64,000 nucleotides of DNA, taken from positions 1 through 64,000 of the forward strand of contig JAMCRH010000116.1 of the NCBI GenBank assembly GCA_023380515.1, in the 5' to 3' direction. Below are positions 25,981-35,787 of this stretch, piece by piece. Position numbers and translations under genes: made by a program. The first letter of the stretch is position 1; the number at the start of each line of letters is the position of its first letter. Under the pieces are notes generated by a model. That model ran no database searches. It was not told the origin of the DNA and saw nothing but the letters and a program-made list of their open reading frames with translations. The stretch comes from Gammaproteobacteria bacterium. Its GTDB lineage: Bacteria; Pseudomonadota; Gammaproteobacteria; Enterobacterales; Alteromonadaceae.

Positions 25981-26505
25981 ATGTTGTCTATGTTGGCACG
26001 CTTGTTCAAAGCGCTAAACGCGGAAACAAGCCCATGGGCGCTTGCGTGGGCCTTTGTGCTTGGTATGTTTATGGGGCTGACGCCTCTGTTCAGTCTCCAT
26101 AATGTCATTATTCTGTTCCTCGCCTTGTCGCTCCGGATTAACCTGAGCGGCTTTATTTTGGCTTGGCTTTTCTTCTCGGGGTTAGCTTACTTAATCGACC
26201 CGCTATTCGACTGGATAGGTGAAAGTCTGTTATTGGCCCCCGCCTTAGAGCCTCTTTGGGTTTCGTTGTACGAAAATCCGCTGGCGCGCCTATTCCAATA
26301 CAACCATACGATCACCCTCGGTAGCTTTGTTTTCTGCCTCCTGATTACGCCAATTTGGGCGCCCGTGGCTTATAAGCTTATCGTTACCTATCGCAGTCGT
26401 GTCAAAGCTTGGTTTGACCGTTTGCGTTTCGTACAGGTGATTAAGGGAACCAAGTTCTTCGCCATGTACCAAAAAGTTAGCGGCTTGCGCGGAGGCTCAC
26501 TATGA
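25981..26505 (+). CDS. TIGR03546 family membrane protein
   Basis: 174 residues with several membrane segments, a DUF2062-like arrangement: SPWALAWAFVLGMFMGLTP near residue 20, then two more hydrophobic stretches. The function is unknown. AAGGAG lies seven bases before the ATG. The last four bases overlap the start of the next gene (ATGA), and the two families are known to occur as a pair, so they are likely one functional unit. It follows hemH closely. Confidence 0.85.
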   Translation: MLSMLARLFKALNAETSPWALAWAFVLGMFMGLTPLFSLHNVIILFLALSLRINLSGFILAWLFFSGLAYLIDPLFDWIGESLLLAPALEPLWVSLYENPLARLFQYNHTITLGSFVFCLLITPIWAPVAYKLIVTYRSRVKAWFDRLRFVQVIKGTKFFAMYQKVSGLRGGSL

Positions 26506-28271
26506 ATAAGGTTATTCGTTGGCCAGGATTAATCGCTTTCGTCGTTATTATCGGCGCACTGGCAATTATTATTCGCACCTTCGCCGGACCCATTGTAAAA
26601 AGCGGCCTTGAATATGGTCTGACACGGGCAAATGGCGCCGAAGTGAATATTGCTAGCGTGAATATTCACTGGTCGCCATTTAGTGTGAGTATGGAAGAGT
26701 TGCAGTTTACCGACCCTGAGACGCCAGCTTTAAATCGCGTGCAAGCGCAACGAGCTCATGCGGAACTGTACTTTTGGGACGCGGTTATTGGGCGCATTCA
26801 TATTCGCGACCTGGAAGTGTCAGGCATTGCGATGGGGGTTGAACGGCGCAGCCCAGGACGAGTGCGCGCAGACTATCAAAGTGACAGCGAACCGTTTGAT
26901 TGGCGCCAAACCCTTGCCGATTTAGAAATTGAAATTCCGACGGTCGAAGGTGTCCTCGAACGTAGTGAAATTCGCACGCCGGGTGTCATTGAGCAAGCTC
27001 AAACCAACTTCGAAACTCAACGAGAGAAAGTGGATGAGGCACGAGCTAACCTTCCAGAAAAGGAAAAGCTCGAAGGCTATCGCGAGCGTGTTGAAGCGAT
27101 TACCGAAGCGCGACCGCGGACGCCCGAAGAATTACTGCAGCTCCGTGAAGACTTACGCACACTGCAACGTGACATGCGAACTGACCGCGACGCCGTGCGC
27201 GCATTCGTTGCCGTCAGTGAAGAGGCAGTAACAGTTTTACGCTCTGATTTAGAGGCAGTTCGCAGTGCTCCGGGACAAGACATCGAGCGGGTACGTAGCC
27301 TATTGCGTTTCGATAATGACAGCCTAAGTGAACTCAGTGGCGTGTTATTTGGACCCAAGGTTGAACAGTGGAGCCAATATCTCCTCATGGCGTTTGATTT
27401 CATCGGGCCGATGCTGCAGCGCTCAGACGATGAAGAAGTCAAACCAAGTCGTTGGGAAGGCCGCTTTATTGACTTTGATAGAGCGCAACGGCCGGTATTT
27501 TTAATCGAACGAGCGGTGACAGATATTCGCCTACCTGATACTCATTTGAGCATGGATTGGGCGAATATTACCTGGCAACACGACCGCATTGGCGGCACGC
27601 CGTCGACCTTTGCGTTAGCAGCCTCTGAGTCGTCGTGGTGGCAAGAACTAGCGCTTAATGGCGAGTTTTCGATGAGTGACCTACGCGGCTTTGCTGGTCA
27701 ACAGGCGTGGCGAATTCGTGGTGTGAATTTAGTTGAGCAGGAACTGTTTGCTCAGAATGATGTGGTTGCTAAATTACTGGGCGCTATGTTGAACTCCGAA
27801 GGTCAAGTGGGTGTCAGTGCTGGTGAGCTAAACGGTAGCGGCGTTATTTCAATGCGTGATGTTGCGCTTGATTTAGACGGTGACGCGCGTTGGGCACGGA
27901 TTCTTGCCGATGTTGTCGGTCAGATTAATGCCTTCGACATGAATTTGAATGTGTCTGGCCCAATGCAAGCACCGGGGCTGTCGATTCGCTCAGACTTAGA
28001 CAATCAGTTGCAACGCTTGATGACCGCACGTTTAACCGCAGAAGCGGATGAGCAGATTGCCCGTTTACGTAGTGATCTTGAACAACGCGTCAGTAGTGCG
28101 ACTGAAAATCTCGACCCACGGTTGAATGCAATCGTGGCGGGGTTAGCAGAAGGACAAAGTTTTGAAGCCTTGTTAACGGACTTACTTGCCGTAAGCCCGG
28201 ACGATCTGCGACTTGGCGATCAACTGCGGGATCGATTGCGTGGTAGTTTACGCGATCGCATTGGCGGCTAA
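26502..28271 (+). CDS. TIGR03545 family protein (AsmA-like envelope protein)
   Basis: 589 residues. One N-terminal membrane anchor (residues ~9-30) precedes a large periplasmic part. The opening, with VNIHWSPFSVSMEELQFTDP, looks like the AsmA/YhdP-type domain, and the middle (~residues 160-260) is a charged coiled coil rich in Glu and Arg. A second beta-rich part follows, then a short coil and an Arg-rich C-terminus. The function is not known; AsmA-like proteins are implicated in lipid transport between membranes, which is only an analogy here. Start overlap with the TIGR03546 gene indicates translational coupling. Confidence 0.85.
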   Translation: MNKVIRWPGLIAFVVIIGALAIIIRTFAGPIVKSGLEYGLTRANGAEVNIASVNIHWSPFSVSMEELQFTDPETPALNRVQAQRAHAELYFWDAVIGRIHIRDLEVSGIAMGVERRSPGRVRADYQSDSEPFDWRQTLADLEIEIPTVEGVLERSEIRTPGVIEQAQTNFETQREKVDEARANLPEKEKLEGYRERVEAITEARPRTPEELLQLREDLRTLQRDMRTDRDAVRAFVAVSEEAVTVLRSDLEAVRSAPGQDIERVRSLLRFDNDSLSELSGVLFGPKVEQWSQYLLMAFDFIGPMLQRSDDEEVKPSRWEGRFIDFDRAQRPVFLIERAVTDIRLPDTHLSMDWANITWQHDRIGGTPSTFALAASESSWWQELALNGEFSMSDLRGFAGQQAWRIRGVNLVEQELFAQNDVVAKLLGAMLNSEGQVGVSAGELNGSGVISMRDVALDLDGDARWARILADVVGQINAFDMNLNVSGPMQAPGLSIRSDLDNQLQRLMTARLTAEADEQIARLRSDLEQRVSSATENLDPRLNAIVAGLAEGQSFEALLTDLLAVSPDDLRLGDQLRDRLRGSLRDRIGG

Positions 28272-28281
28272 TTGGTGCGAC

Positions 28282-28890
28282 TTATTTGTGTTCTTTGAAA
28301 ACCGTTAAGGACCAACCGTAGCGGATGGCGCCAAAGCGCATGACTAATGTGACTGTCATGGCGGCTAACATGGCTACGGTTTGGCTCCACGAGCTCAAGG
28401 CGACATAAATGATTGCACCGGCGATACAGGTTGTGGCGTAAAGCTCACTTTTCAGTACCATCGGAATATCGCGGGCCAACACGTCCCGCAGCATGCCGCC
28501 AAAAACCGCCGTCATGGTGCCGAGGATAATGGCAACGACGGGGCTGACGCCTGTATTCAATGCTTTTTCAGTGCCGAGCACCGTAAAAAACGCGATCCCA
28601 AGCGCATCAGCAAGTAAAAGTCGGTTTAATGGAATGTAAGCTTTCAATCGCAGCCATAGAATGGTCACACCTGCTGCTGCCGCAATAACGGCAAAGTAGG
28701 TGGCGTCGTGTAGCCAGAACACCGGCACGTCTAAAATGAGGTCACGCGTTGTGCCGCCGCCAACAGCGGTAACCGAAGCCAGCACAATCACACCAAAACC
28801 GTCCATTTGTTTACGAAAGGCAAGTAAGGTGCCTGCAATTGCGAACACGGCAACACCGGCCAAGTCAGCGATATAAAACCAAGTATCCAT
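28282..28890 (-). CDS. trimeric intracellular cation (TRIC) channel family protein (YicG/UPF0126)
   Basis: 202 residues with seven predicted membrane segments in two repeats. Each repeat carries the family's glycine-rich motif followed by Arg-Asp: GGGTTRDLIL near residue 45 and GGMLRDVLARD near 133. Bacterial members form trimeric potassium-permeable channels in structural studies. GGAG lies 11-12 bases before the ATG. A candidate promoter is TTGAAA and TTTAAT (plus positions 28943-28948 and 28919-28924, 18-base spacing). It is convergent with the TIGR03545 gene ten bases away, with no terminator seen. Confidence 0.9.
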   Translation of the reverse strand: MDTWFYIADLAGVAVFAIAGTLLAFRKQMDGFGVIVLASVTAVGGGTTRDLILDVPVFWLHDATYFAVIAAAAGVTILWLRLKAYIPLNRLLLADALGIAFFTVLGTEKALNTGVSPVVAIILGTMTAVFGGMLRDVLARDIPMVLKSELYATTCIAGAIIYVALSSWSQTVAMLAAMTVTLVMRFGAIRYGWSLTVFKEHK

Positions 28891-29228
28891 TCAGCGTACT
28901 TTCTCCACGAATAAGCCGATTAAAGCTAGCGGCAAAGAAGTTTTTCAAGCATGATAGCCAACGATTAATTTGCCATGATAATCAGAGAAAAAGAAGCAAA
29001 GCTTGTATTTATCCAATTTGTCCACATATCTAGCTGACTTGGCCGGTGTTGCCCTGCAAGCACTCGCAAGCATTTCGCTTCGTAAGTTGTTCAGTTACAA
29101 TACAGCGCTTTAACGCTGTTTTCCGTGAACCGGAGCAAGCGACGCCCGCAAATATAGCAAATTTTCTTTTGTGGCTCATGGTCTTACAACGATCATACAT
29201 GAATAATTTAGTTAATTGAGGAAGAGTT
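28891..29228. other. 338-base divergent intergenic region upstream of yajC
   Basis: It holds a likely promoter for the minus-strand TRIC gene (28919-28948). On the plus strand a hairpin at 29102-29119 (ACAGCG, six-base loop, CGCTGT, four T) lies ~110 bases upstream of yajC. This could be a weak terminator or a leader structure. In many relatives yajC follows tgt; here no gene precedes it on the same strand, so yajC-secDF must have its own promoter. TACAAT at 29096-29101 is a candidate -10 without a convincing -35. No ORF with a ribosome site was seen. Confidence 0.4.
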
Positions 29229-29561
29229 ATGGACTTTTTAATCGCCAATGCTTACGCACAACAAGGTGGTCAAGAGGGTGGTACAGCATCATTAATTATC
29301 ATGCTGGTGCTGTTTGGTTTGATCTTTTACTTCTTAATTTATCGCCCACAAGCTAAGCGCGTTAAAGAGCATAAGACGTTGGTAACTTCGCTAGCAAAAG
29401 GTGACGAAGTCCTGATGCAAGGCGGATTAGTAGGCAAAATCTCTAAAGTTCAAGACGACAGCGACTTTATGGTGATTGGCTTAACTGAAGGTGTTGAAAT
29501 CACTGTTCAGAAAGGTGCGGTAGCAGCCGTGTTACCAAAGGGTTCAATTAAAACTCTTTAA
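29229..29561 (+). CDS. yajC: preprotein translocase subunit YajC
   Basis: 110 residues. One membrane helix (residues ~18-38, LIIMLVLFGLIFYFLIYRPQ) is followed by the conserved cytosolic domain with RPQAKRVKEHK and GDEVLMQGGLVGKI. It associates with SecDF at the Sec translocon and with AcrB-type pumps in E. coli. AGGAAGAG precedes the ATG. It is the first gene of the yajC-secD-secF operon, with secD starting 27 bases later. Confidence 0.96.
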   Translation: MDFLIANAYAQQGGQEGGTASLIIMLVLFGLIFYFLIYRPQAKRVKEHKTLVTSLAKGDEVLMQGGLVGKISKVQDDSDFMVIGLTEGVEITVQKGAVAAVLPKGSIKTL

Positions 29562-29588
29562 TTACGTGACTATAAGAAGGACGGAATT

Positions 29589-31439
29589 GTGTTAAACAGA
29601 TATCCGTTATGGAAAAACCTGTTAATTCTGTTCGTTGTATTGTTCGGCACGCTGTATGCGTTGCCGAACCTTTTCGGCGAAGACTATGCGGTGCAGATTT
29701 CTGGTACCCGTGGTGGAGAAGTTACCGTTGACACGGTAGCGCAGGTAGAAAGATCGCTTGAACGTGCTGGAATCCCAATTCGCGGCTTAACGTTCGAGAA
29801 TGGCCAAATGTTAGTTCGTGTTGATTCTGACGAAGATCAGTTAAACGCACGTGAACTTTTGGTTCAAGAGCTCGGTTCACAATACGTTGTGGCCTTGAAC
29901 CTCGCACCAGCAACGCCTGCTTGGTTAGCCGCGATCGGTGGCGAACCATTAAAGTTAGGTCTTGATTTGCGCGGTGGTGTTCACTTCTTGATGGAAGTGG
30001 ACATGGAAGAAGCGTTGAGCAAGATTCGCGAACAGATGGTCACAACGGTGCAAGATCGCTTGCGTGAAGAGCGTCTGCGTTACCAACGTGTTCAAGCTGA
30101 CGGCAATTCAATTGTCGTGACCATGCGCAACGAAGCTGACTTCCAAAGTGCCATCGGTGTTTTGCGCAATCAATACCAAGGTTATGATTTCCGGACAGAT
30201 TCGTCGAGCCGAACCATTACGTTGGCGATGACGGATCAGTTTTTACAAGAAACGCGCAGTAATGCGATTGACCAGAACATCACGATTTTACGTAATCGGG
30301 TTGATGAACTCGGCGTTGCCGAGCCTTTGATTCAACGTCAAGGCGCAGACCGCATCGTGGTAGAGCTTCCTGGTGTCCAAGATACTGCCCGTGCGAAAGA
30401 GATTTTAGGCGCAACAGCGACTCTCGAGTTCCGCTTTGTCGATACCGACAATGACGTCCAAGACGCAATCGCTGGCCGCGTTCCATTTGGTAGCCGGTTA
30501 TTCGATCAGCGCGGAGGCGGACAGGTTCTCCTCGAAAACCGCGTGATTCTGACCGGTGATCACATCGTTAATGCGAGTGTTGGCTACGACGAAAGTAATC
30601 GTCCGCAAGTCAATATTTCACTCGACTCTGCTGGTGGTCGCATGATGACCCAAGCAACTCGCGGCAACATCGGTAAGCCTATGGCTACCGTGTTTATCGA
30701 GTTCTTGGCAACCGGTGAAACCACTGACGAAGGCCGTATCGCCTTTGACCGCGTTGAAGAAGTGGTCAGTGTTGCGACCATTCAAGCGGTGCTCGGTAGC
30801 AACTTCCGGATTACCGGTGTGGGTTCGGTGCAAGACGCGCAAAATCTTGCGTTATTGCTCCGTGCAGGTGCTCTGATTGCGCCGATTCAAATCGTTGAAG
30901 AACGTACAGTTGGTCCAAGCTTAGGTGCGGAAAACGTCGAAGCCGGGATGAAGGCCATTATTGGTGCGTTCATACTCGTTCTGTTGTTCATGGGCATCTA
31001 TTACCGCAAGTTTGGTTTGGTTGCGAACCTCGCACTGATGACTAACTTAGTCATGATTATCGGTGTGATGTCGATGATTCCAGGTGCGACGTTGACCATG
31101 CCAGGTATTGCTGGAATTGTACTAACCGTTGGTATGGCGGTTGACGCGAACGTGATTATTTTTGAGCGGATACGTGAGGAGCTGGTTGAAGGGCGAAGTC
31201 CTCAACAAGCCATTGCGCGTGGTTATGAGAACGCATTCTCGACCATTGCCGATGCGAATATTACGACACTCATTACAGCATTGATTCTCTTTGCTGTGGG
31301 TACCGGCTCAATTAAAGGTTTCGCTGTCACTCTCGCAATCGGTATCGTCACCTCGATGTTTACTGCCATTGCAGGTACTCGTGCTGTGATTAACCTGACT
31401 TGGGGTCGCAATAAGCGCCTCAAAGAGCTGTCAATTTAA
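29589..31439 (+). CDS. secD: protein translocase subunit SecD
   Basis: 616 residues with a GTG start behind AAGGACGGAATT. SecD and SecF use the proton gradient to pull preproteins into the periplasm. It has one N-terminal helix, a large periplasmic part opening with [18 protein letters not shown], and five helices in the last ~170 residues with [19 protein letters not shown], the RND-like Asp motif. The length matches E. coli SecD (615). secF follows after 12 bases. Confidence 0.98.
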   Translation: MLNRYPLWKNLLILFVVLFGTLYALPNLFGEDYAVQISGTRGGEVTVDTVAQVERSLERAGIPIRGLTFENGQMLVRVDSDEDQLNARELLVQELGSQYVVALNLAPATPAWLAAIGGEPLKLGLDLRGGVHFLMEVDMEEALSKIREQMVTTVQDRLREERLRYQRVQADGNSIVVTMRNEADFQSAIGVLRNQYQGYDFRTDSSSRTITLAMTDQFLQETRSNAIDQNITILRNRVDELGVAEPLIQRQGADRIVVELPGVQDTARAKEILGATATLEFRFVDTDNDVQDAIAGRVPFGSRLFDQRGGGQVLLENRVILTGDHIVNASVGYDESNRPQVNISLDSAGGRMMTQATRGNIGKPMATVFIEFLATGETTDEGRIAFDRVEEVVSVATIQAVLGSNFRITGVGSVQDAQNLALLLRAGALIAPIQIVEERTVGPSLGAENVEAGMKAIIGAFILVLLFMGIYYRKFGLVANLALMTNLVMIIGVMSMIPGATLTMPGIAGIVLTVGMAVDANVIIFERIREELVEGRSPQQAIARGYENAFSTIADANITTLITALILFAVGTGSIKGFAVTLAIGIVTSMFTAIAGTRAVINLTWGRNKRLKELSI

Positions 31440-31451
31440 GGGGCAAGAACT

Positions 31452-32408
31452 ATGTTTTTTCAAATCACAAAAGTGGATGAGAATCGCCCCTTAGACTTTA
31501 TGTCCATTAACAAATGGACTACAGCACTAAGTGTGATTCTTATTGTTGCGTCACTGATTTCGCTGTCGGTGAATAAGTTGAACTGGGGTCTCGATTTCAC
31601 TGGCGGTACGCTCGTGGAAGTCGGCTTTAGCCAACCCGCTAACTTAACTGAGCTGCGTTCGGTGCTCGAAGAGAACGACTTTGGTGACGCCATTGTGCAG
31701 AACTATGGTACGCCGCGTGATGTTCTCGTACGTGTGCCACCGCGTGGTGAAGGCGACTCAGATGCAGTGGGTAACCAACTGTTGCAGATGCTACAAGCGA
31801 ATATCAACGACGATATTCAAATTCGTCGTGTTGAGTTTGTTGGCCCGCAAGTTGGTGAAGAGTTGGCTGAAGCAGGTGGACTGGCACTGTTAGTCGCGCT
31901 CATTTGTATTTTGATCTACGTGTCATTTCGATTTGAATGGCGTTTGGCACTCTCTGCTGTAGCGGGTTTGGGGCAAGACGTTATTTTAATTCTTGGCTTG
32001 TTTTCAATTACCCAAATGCAGGTCGACTTAACGATTCTCGCGGCCTTGCTGGCAGTCATTGGTTACTCATTGAATGACAGTATTGTTGTTGCTGACCGGA
32101 TTCGTGAAAACTTCCGTAAGCTGCGCAAAGAAGACCCAACGTCAGTGATCAATATTTCATTGAGTCAGACCTTGAGCCGTACTTTAGTGACCTCTTTAAC
32201 AACACTCGTCGTATTGATCGTTCTAATGCTGTTTGGTGGCCAAATGATCTTCGGCTTCTCTGTCGCGTTAGCCGTCGGTGTTGTTGTGGGTACTTACTCA
32301 TCCGTATTCACGCGCAGCACGCTGGTATTAGCGTTAGGCATTAGCCGCGAAGACTTGATGCCCCCTGAAGTTGAGAAAGAGGGTGAAGATCAGGAAAACT
32401 ACCTGTAA
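31452..32408 (+). CDS. secF: protein translocase subunit SecF
   Basis: 318 residues, six membrane segments. The first periplasmic motif is NWGLDFTGGTLVEVGF, and the RND-like helix carries GYSLNDSIVVADRIRENFR. It acts with SecD in late-stage protein export. The last gene of the operon, it ends in an acidic tail and is followed 30 bases later by a strong terminator. Confidence 0.98.
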   Translation: MFFQITKVDENRPLDFMSINKWTTALSVILIVASLISLSVNKLNWGLDFTGGTLVEVGFSQPANLTELRSVLEENDFGDAIVQNYGTPRDVLVRVPPRGEGDSDAVGNQLLQMLQANINDDIQIRRVEFVGPQVGEELAEAGGLALLVALICILIYVSFRFEWRLALSAVAGLGQDVILILGLFSITQMQVDLTILAALLAVIGYSLNDSIVVADRIRENFRKLRKEDPTSVINISLSQTLSRTLVTSLTTLVVLIVLMLFGGQMIFGFSVALAVGVVVGTYSSVFTRSTLVLALGISREDLMPPEVEKEGEDQENYL

Positions 32409-32435
32409 TCACCACAAACGGACATTCAGGAATAA

Positions 32436-32465
32436 GGGGGATTGCTGCGGCAATCCCTTTTTTTT
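32436..32465 (+). terminator. terminator of yajC-secD-secF
   Basis: A perfect eight-base stem, GGGATTGC at 32438-32445 and GCAATCCC at 32450-32457, has a four-base loop TGCG and eight T after it. Confidence 0.95.
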
Positions 32466-32554
32466 GGCAGCTATGTTAAGCTGTTGGGCATAAATAGATG
32501 ACCGATTTACAAGACTTTCAGCCGACTTGAGACTGACAACGAGGTAATATCACG

Positions 32555-33328
32555 ATGTTATTTGTAGTATCGCCCGCAAAGAATTTGGATTACGAAACGC
32601 CAGCGCCGATTGCCAAGCACACCCAGCCAACCCTGCTCGACCGAGCCGAAGAACTGGTCGACATTTGCCGTCAACTGAGCCCACAAGAACTTGGCTCGCT
32701 TATGAAAATCAGCGATAAGTTGGCCGGTTTGAATGCGGCTCGTTTTGCTGAATGGCAGCAGCCGTTTACCACCGAAAATGCAAAAGCGGCGGTATTCGCC
32801 TTTAATGGTGACGTTTATGCGGGCTTGGATGCGGCGACCTTAGACGCCAAGGTTTGGGATTATGCACAAGGACACATGCGTATTTTGTCGGGCCTATATG
32901 GCGTTTTAAAGCCACTGGACTTGATGCAACCGTATCGCCTTGAAATGGGCACCAAGCTATCTAACCCCAAAGGCAAAGACCTCTATGCGTATTGGGGCTC
33001 ACGCATTGCTGAAGAGCTGAATGATGTTGCGCAAAAATCAAAGAGTAAAGTATTGATTAATTTGGCATCTAATGAGTATTTTAAAGCAGTTGATTTAGCT
33101 AAGCTCAATATTCCAGTGGTGACGCCTGTGTTTAAAGACACAAAGAATGGCCAGTTAAAGATTATTAGCTTCTATGCCAAGAAGGCGCGAGGCATGATGG
33201 CGCGTTATATTCTTGAGCAACAACCGAACTCTATCGAAGACTTGAAGTCTTTTAATACAGCTGGGTATGAATTTAATCCGGCACTGTCAACAGACAAAAA
33301 ATTGGTTTTTTGTCGTCCTGAACAATAA
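32555..33328 (+). CDS. yaaA: peroxide stress protein YaaA
   Basis: 257 residues, the usual length. It opens MLFVVSPAKNLDYE and has ISDKLAGLNAARF, LYGVLKPLDLMQPYRLEMG and FKDTKNGQLKIISFYAKKARG, all typical of the DUF328/UPF0246 family. In E. coli YaaA limits intracellular iron and so reduces Fenton damage during peroxide stress; the fold is a DNA-binding type. GAGG lies ten bases before the ATG. The DUF3014 gene follows after 19 bases. Confidence 0.95.
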   Translation: MLFVVSPAKNLDYETPAPIAKHTQPTLLDRAEELVDICRQLSPQELGSLMKISDKLAGLNAARFAEWQQPFTTENAKAAVFAFNGDVYAGLDAATLDAKVWDYAQGHMRILSGLYGVLKPLDLMQPYRLEMGTKLSNPKGKDLYAYWGSRIAEELNDVAQKSKSKVLINLASNEYFKAVDLAKLNIPVVTPVFKDTKNGQLKIISFYAKKARGMMARYILEQQPNSIEDLKSFNTAGYEFNPALSTDKKLVFCRPEQ

Positions 33329-33347
33329 CGCTAGGTGAGGAGCGGCT

Positions 33348-34217
33348 ATGACAGAACATCATCAGAATGAATCGGAGCCAACCGAAAACAAGTCTTTGCT
33401 ATCGGGCAAAGTCATTGTTGGCTTCATTGTTGCCTTAGTCATTATTGTGGTCGCGTTATGGTTAACTCGCGGAGGTGAGCCTGAGCCAGCGCCCGTTCAA
33501 CCACAACCAATTGAGCAGCCTGTCATTGCCGAGCCTGAGCCTGAACCTATTCCAGAGCCGGAAGTCGACGTCACAACCGAACCGGACCCCGTGGTTATTC
33601 CTATCCCGCAAGAAGAGCTTGAGCCTGTTGAGCCAGAGCCACCGTTGCCTGCGCTTGACGAAGCAGGCCCGGTGTTAGTTGATGAAGCAATGGCTGCAGG
33701 CTTGAATACGACACCCGTGGATAGTGAAAACATGGTGCGAAAACTCGTCGTGCTTGCGGAAAGTATGGCGAAGGGTGAGTTAGTGCGTGAAGCGCATGTC
33801 GTAGCGGGCCCCGAGTCACGTTTTATGGTGCAAGAAATTGACCATCAACTCTATATTGACGAGCGCACATACGCTCGCTTTGATGAGTTAGCAACCTGGT
33901 TCTATGAACTTGATACCGACGCACTGGTACGCCTGTATAATCGTTACGAGTCGGTTTTTGAGCAGGCTCACGACGAAATCAAGCAACCGGGAACGCGTTT
34001 GCGTGCACGTCTCCTCGATGCCATTGCCATCTTACTCGATACACCAGAACCAACTGGTTTACTGGCATTGAAAGACGACAAGGTGATGTACACTTATGCA
34101 GACCCAGAACTAGAAGCATTGTTACCGGCGCAAAAACAACTGCTGCGCATGGGGCCAGACAATCGTGCACTCGTGAAAACAAAACTTCGTGAAATTCGTC
34201 AGAGGTTGCAGCAGTGA
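33348..34217 (+). CDS. DUF3014 domain-containing membrane protein
   Basis: 289 residues. A short cytosolic N-terminus is followed by one membrane helix (residues ~23-43) and a Pro/Glu-rich linker (~residues 47-105) that would span part of the periplasm. The C-terminal DUF3014 domain ends with LLRMGPDNRALVKTKLREIR. The function is unknown. GAGGAGCGGC precedes the ATG. Its TGA overlaps the GTG of the acyltransferase gene, suggesting coupled expression. Confidence 0.8.
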   Translation: MTEHHQNESEPTENKSLLSGKVIVGFIVALVIIVVALWLTRGGEPEPAPVQPQPIEQPVIAEPEPEPIPEPEVDVTTEPDPVVIPIPQEELEPVEPEPPLPALDEAGPVLVDEAMAAGLNTTPVDSENMVRKLVVLAESMAKGELVREAHVVAGPESRFMVQEIDHQLYIDERTYARFDELATWFYELDTDALVRLYNRYESVFEQAHDEIKQPGTRLRARLLDAIAILLDTPEPTGLLALKDDKVMYTYADPELEALLPAQKQLLRMGPDNRALVKTKLREIRQRLQQ

Positions 34218-34804
34218 GCGAGATCAAAACTGAGTTTGAATTTTTTCCGACCCGTGGAAATCGTTTTAGTCGCTGGGTCGGTCGCTTAGGTATGCGCTTA
34301 CTCGGCGGCTGGACTCTGAATGGTGAAATTCCAGATATTCCAAAAGCAATTTTGCCAGTGGCACCGCATACCTCGAACTGGGATTTTTTCGTCGGTTTGA
34401 TGGTGAAGTTAGCGCTTGGAATTCGGGTTAACTTTCTCGGTAAACACCAAATATTTGTTTTCCCGATTAACGGACTGTTGCGTTGGCTCGGTGGCATCCC
34501 GGTGCGCCGAGACAGCGCACACGGCGTAGTTGGGCAGATGGTTGACGAGTTCGCCAAGGCCGAGCGCATGGTCTTAGTGATTGCTCCGGAAGGAACGCGC
34601 AGCAAGGTTTCCGAGTGGAAAAAGGGCTTTCTCCATATTGCCCAGCAAGCACAAGTTCCGGTCGTGCCGATTGCGTTTTGCTTCAAGAATAAAACCATTA
34701 ACATTAGCAAGCCGATGTTGGTTGGCGATGATTTAGACCAGGCTTTGCTGGATATTAAAGCATTTACGAACCAAGCGGTTGGGAAACGTCCAGAGTTACA
34801 ATGA
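34214..34804 (+). CDS. lysophospholipid acyltransferase family protein (PlsC-like)
   Basis: 196 residues with GTG start overlapping the upstream stop (GTGA). The acyltransferase motif H-x4-D appears as HTSNWDFF (about residues 52-59), and the second block as VIAPEGTRSK (about 125-134). The short length and lack of extra domains resemble a group of small bacterial 1-acylglycerol-phosphate acyltransferase relatives. It probably transfers an acyl chain onto a lysophospholipid at the inner membrane. It need not be the essential PlsC of the cell. Confidence 0.85.
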   Translation: MSEIKTEFEFFPTRGNRFSRWVGRLGMRLLGGWTLNGEIPDIPKAILPVAPHTSNWDFFVGLMVKLALGIRVNFLGKHQIFVFPINGLLRWLGGIPVRRDSAHGVVGQMVDEFAKAERMVLVIAPEGTRSKVSEWKKGFLHIAQQAQVPVVPIAFCFKNKTINISKPMLVGDDLDQALLDIKAFTNQAVGKRPELQ

Positions 34805-34824
34805 TCAAAACCCAAACGCAGTGC

Positions 34825-34860
34825 TAACGGCGCAAAAATGTGCTATTCTTCGCGCCGTTA
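34825..34860 (+). promoter_or_regulatory. candidate promoter with overlapping inverted repeat upstream of ribE
   Basis: TATTCT at 34844-34849 preceded by TG one base away is an extended -10. It lies inside the loop of an inverted repeat, TAACGGCGC at 34825-34833 and GCGCCGTTA at 34852-34860. The overlap could be an operator or simply the terminator of the gene before. Confidence 0.45.
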
Positions 34861-34883
34861 TCGAGTATGTCTGAGGGATATTC

Positions 34884-35348
34884 ATGAAGATTATTGAGGC
34901 CGGTGTTGCGGCACCAGGAAAAAAAGTTGCCATCGTGGTTTCTCGTTTCAACAGTTTCATCGTTGAAAAGCTGATGGAAGGTGCCGTTGATACATTGACC
35001 CGAATCGGTCAAATCGACAGTAATGACATCACTATTATCAAAGTGCCAGGTGCTTACGAGCTGCCAATTACTGCTAAAAAAGCAGCGGCGACGGGTAAGT
35101 TTGCAGCGGTCATCGCCATTGGTGCGGTTATTCGTGGTGGCACACCTCACTTTGATTTCGTTGCCGGTCAAGCAAACTCAGGTTTAGCTCAAGTCGCAAT
35201 GGAAACCGGTGTGCCGGTCGCGTTTGGCGTGATTACGACAGATACCGATGAACAAGCTATTGACCGCGCTGGTGTTAAGCACGGTAATAAAGGCTCAGAA
35301 GCGGCATTGTCAGCGTTGGAAATGATCAACGTATTAGACCAGCTGTAA
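34884..35348 (+). CDS. ribE: 6,7-dimethyl-8-ribityllumazine synthase
   Basis: 154 residues (also called ribH). It condenses 5-amino-6-ribitylaminouracil with dihydroxybutanone phosphate, the penultimate step of riboflavin synthesis, as a 60-mer or pentamer. Marks are [42 protein letters not shown] (catalytic His) and [16 protein letters not shown]. It is followed after ten bases by nusB, the classic ribE-nusB-thiL-pgpA order of gammaproteobacteria. TGAGGGATATTC precedes the ATG. Confidence 0.97.
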   Translation: MKIIEAGVAAPGKKVAIVVSRFNSFIVEKLMEGAVDTLTRIGQIDSNDITIIKVPGAYELPITAKKAAATGKFAAVIAIGAVIRGGTPHFDFVAGQANSGLAQVAMETGVPVAFGVITTDTDEQAIDRAGVKHGNKGSEAALSALEMINVLDQL

Positions 35349-35358
35349 GGAGACACCA

Positions 35359-35778
35359 GTGAAACCTGCAGCACGCCGTAAAGCCCGCCGTTTGGCAATT
35401 CAAGCAGTTTATTCTTGGCAACTGTCTGGCAACAGTGTCGTTGATATTGAAGCTGAGTTTTTAACTGAAAACGATGTCAGTAAAGTTGATGTTGAGTATT
35501 TTCTCGATCTTGTTCGTGGTGTCACCGGACAAACGAGTACACTCGATCAAGCATTAACACCATTTACGGATCGCCCATTTGCAGATCTCGACCAAATCGA
35601 ACGCGCCATTTTGCGTGTTGCTGCCTACGAACTGCGTTCGCGGTTAGACGTTCCCTACAAAGTGGTTATGAACGAAGCGATCGAATTGGCAAAAGCCTTC
35701 GGAGCCGACGATAGCCACCGCTTTGTAAACGGTGTTCTGGATAAAGCTGTTGACTCATTGCGCGGAGCTCGCCAATAA
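35359..35778 (+). CDS. nusB: transcription antitermination factor NusB
   Basis: 139 residues with GTG start behind AAGGAGACACCA. An all-helical RNA-binding protein that binds boxA with S10 (NusE) in rRNA antitermination. [17 protein letters not shown] opens the domain, and [31 protein letters not shown] closes it. It lies in the ribE-nusB-thiL operon with spacers of about ten bases. Confidence 0.97.
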   Translation: MKPAARRKARRLAIQAVYSWQLSGNSVVDIEAEFLTENDVSKVDVEYFLDLVRGVTGQTSTLDQALTPFTDRPFADLDQIERAILRVAAYELRSRLDVPYKVVMNEAIELAKAFGADDSHRFVNGVLDKAVDSLRGARQ

Positions 35779-35787
35779 GAGGTCAGG

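Noticed and set aside
33979..34815. Long minus-strand open frame of 278 codons opposite the DUF3014 and acyltransferase genes
   Set aside because: It overlaps two well-supported genes with clear family motifs, lacks a ribosome site and shows no recognisable domain; it is a shadow of plus-strand codon use.
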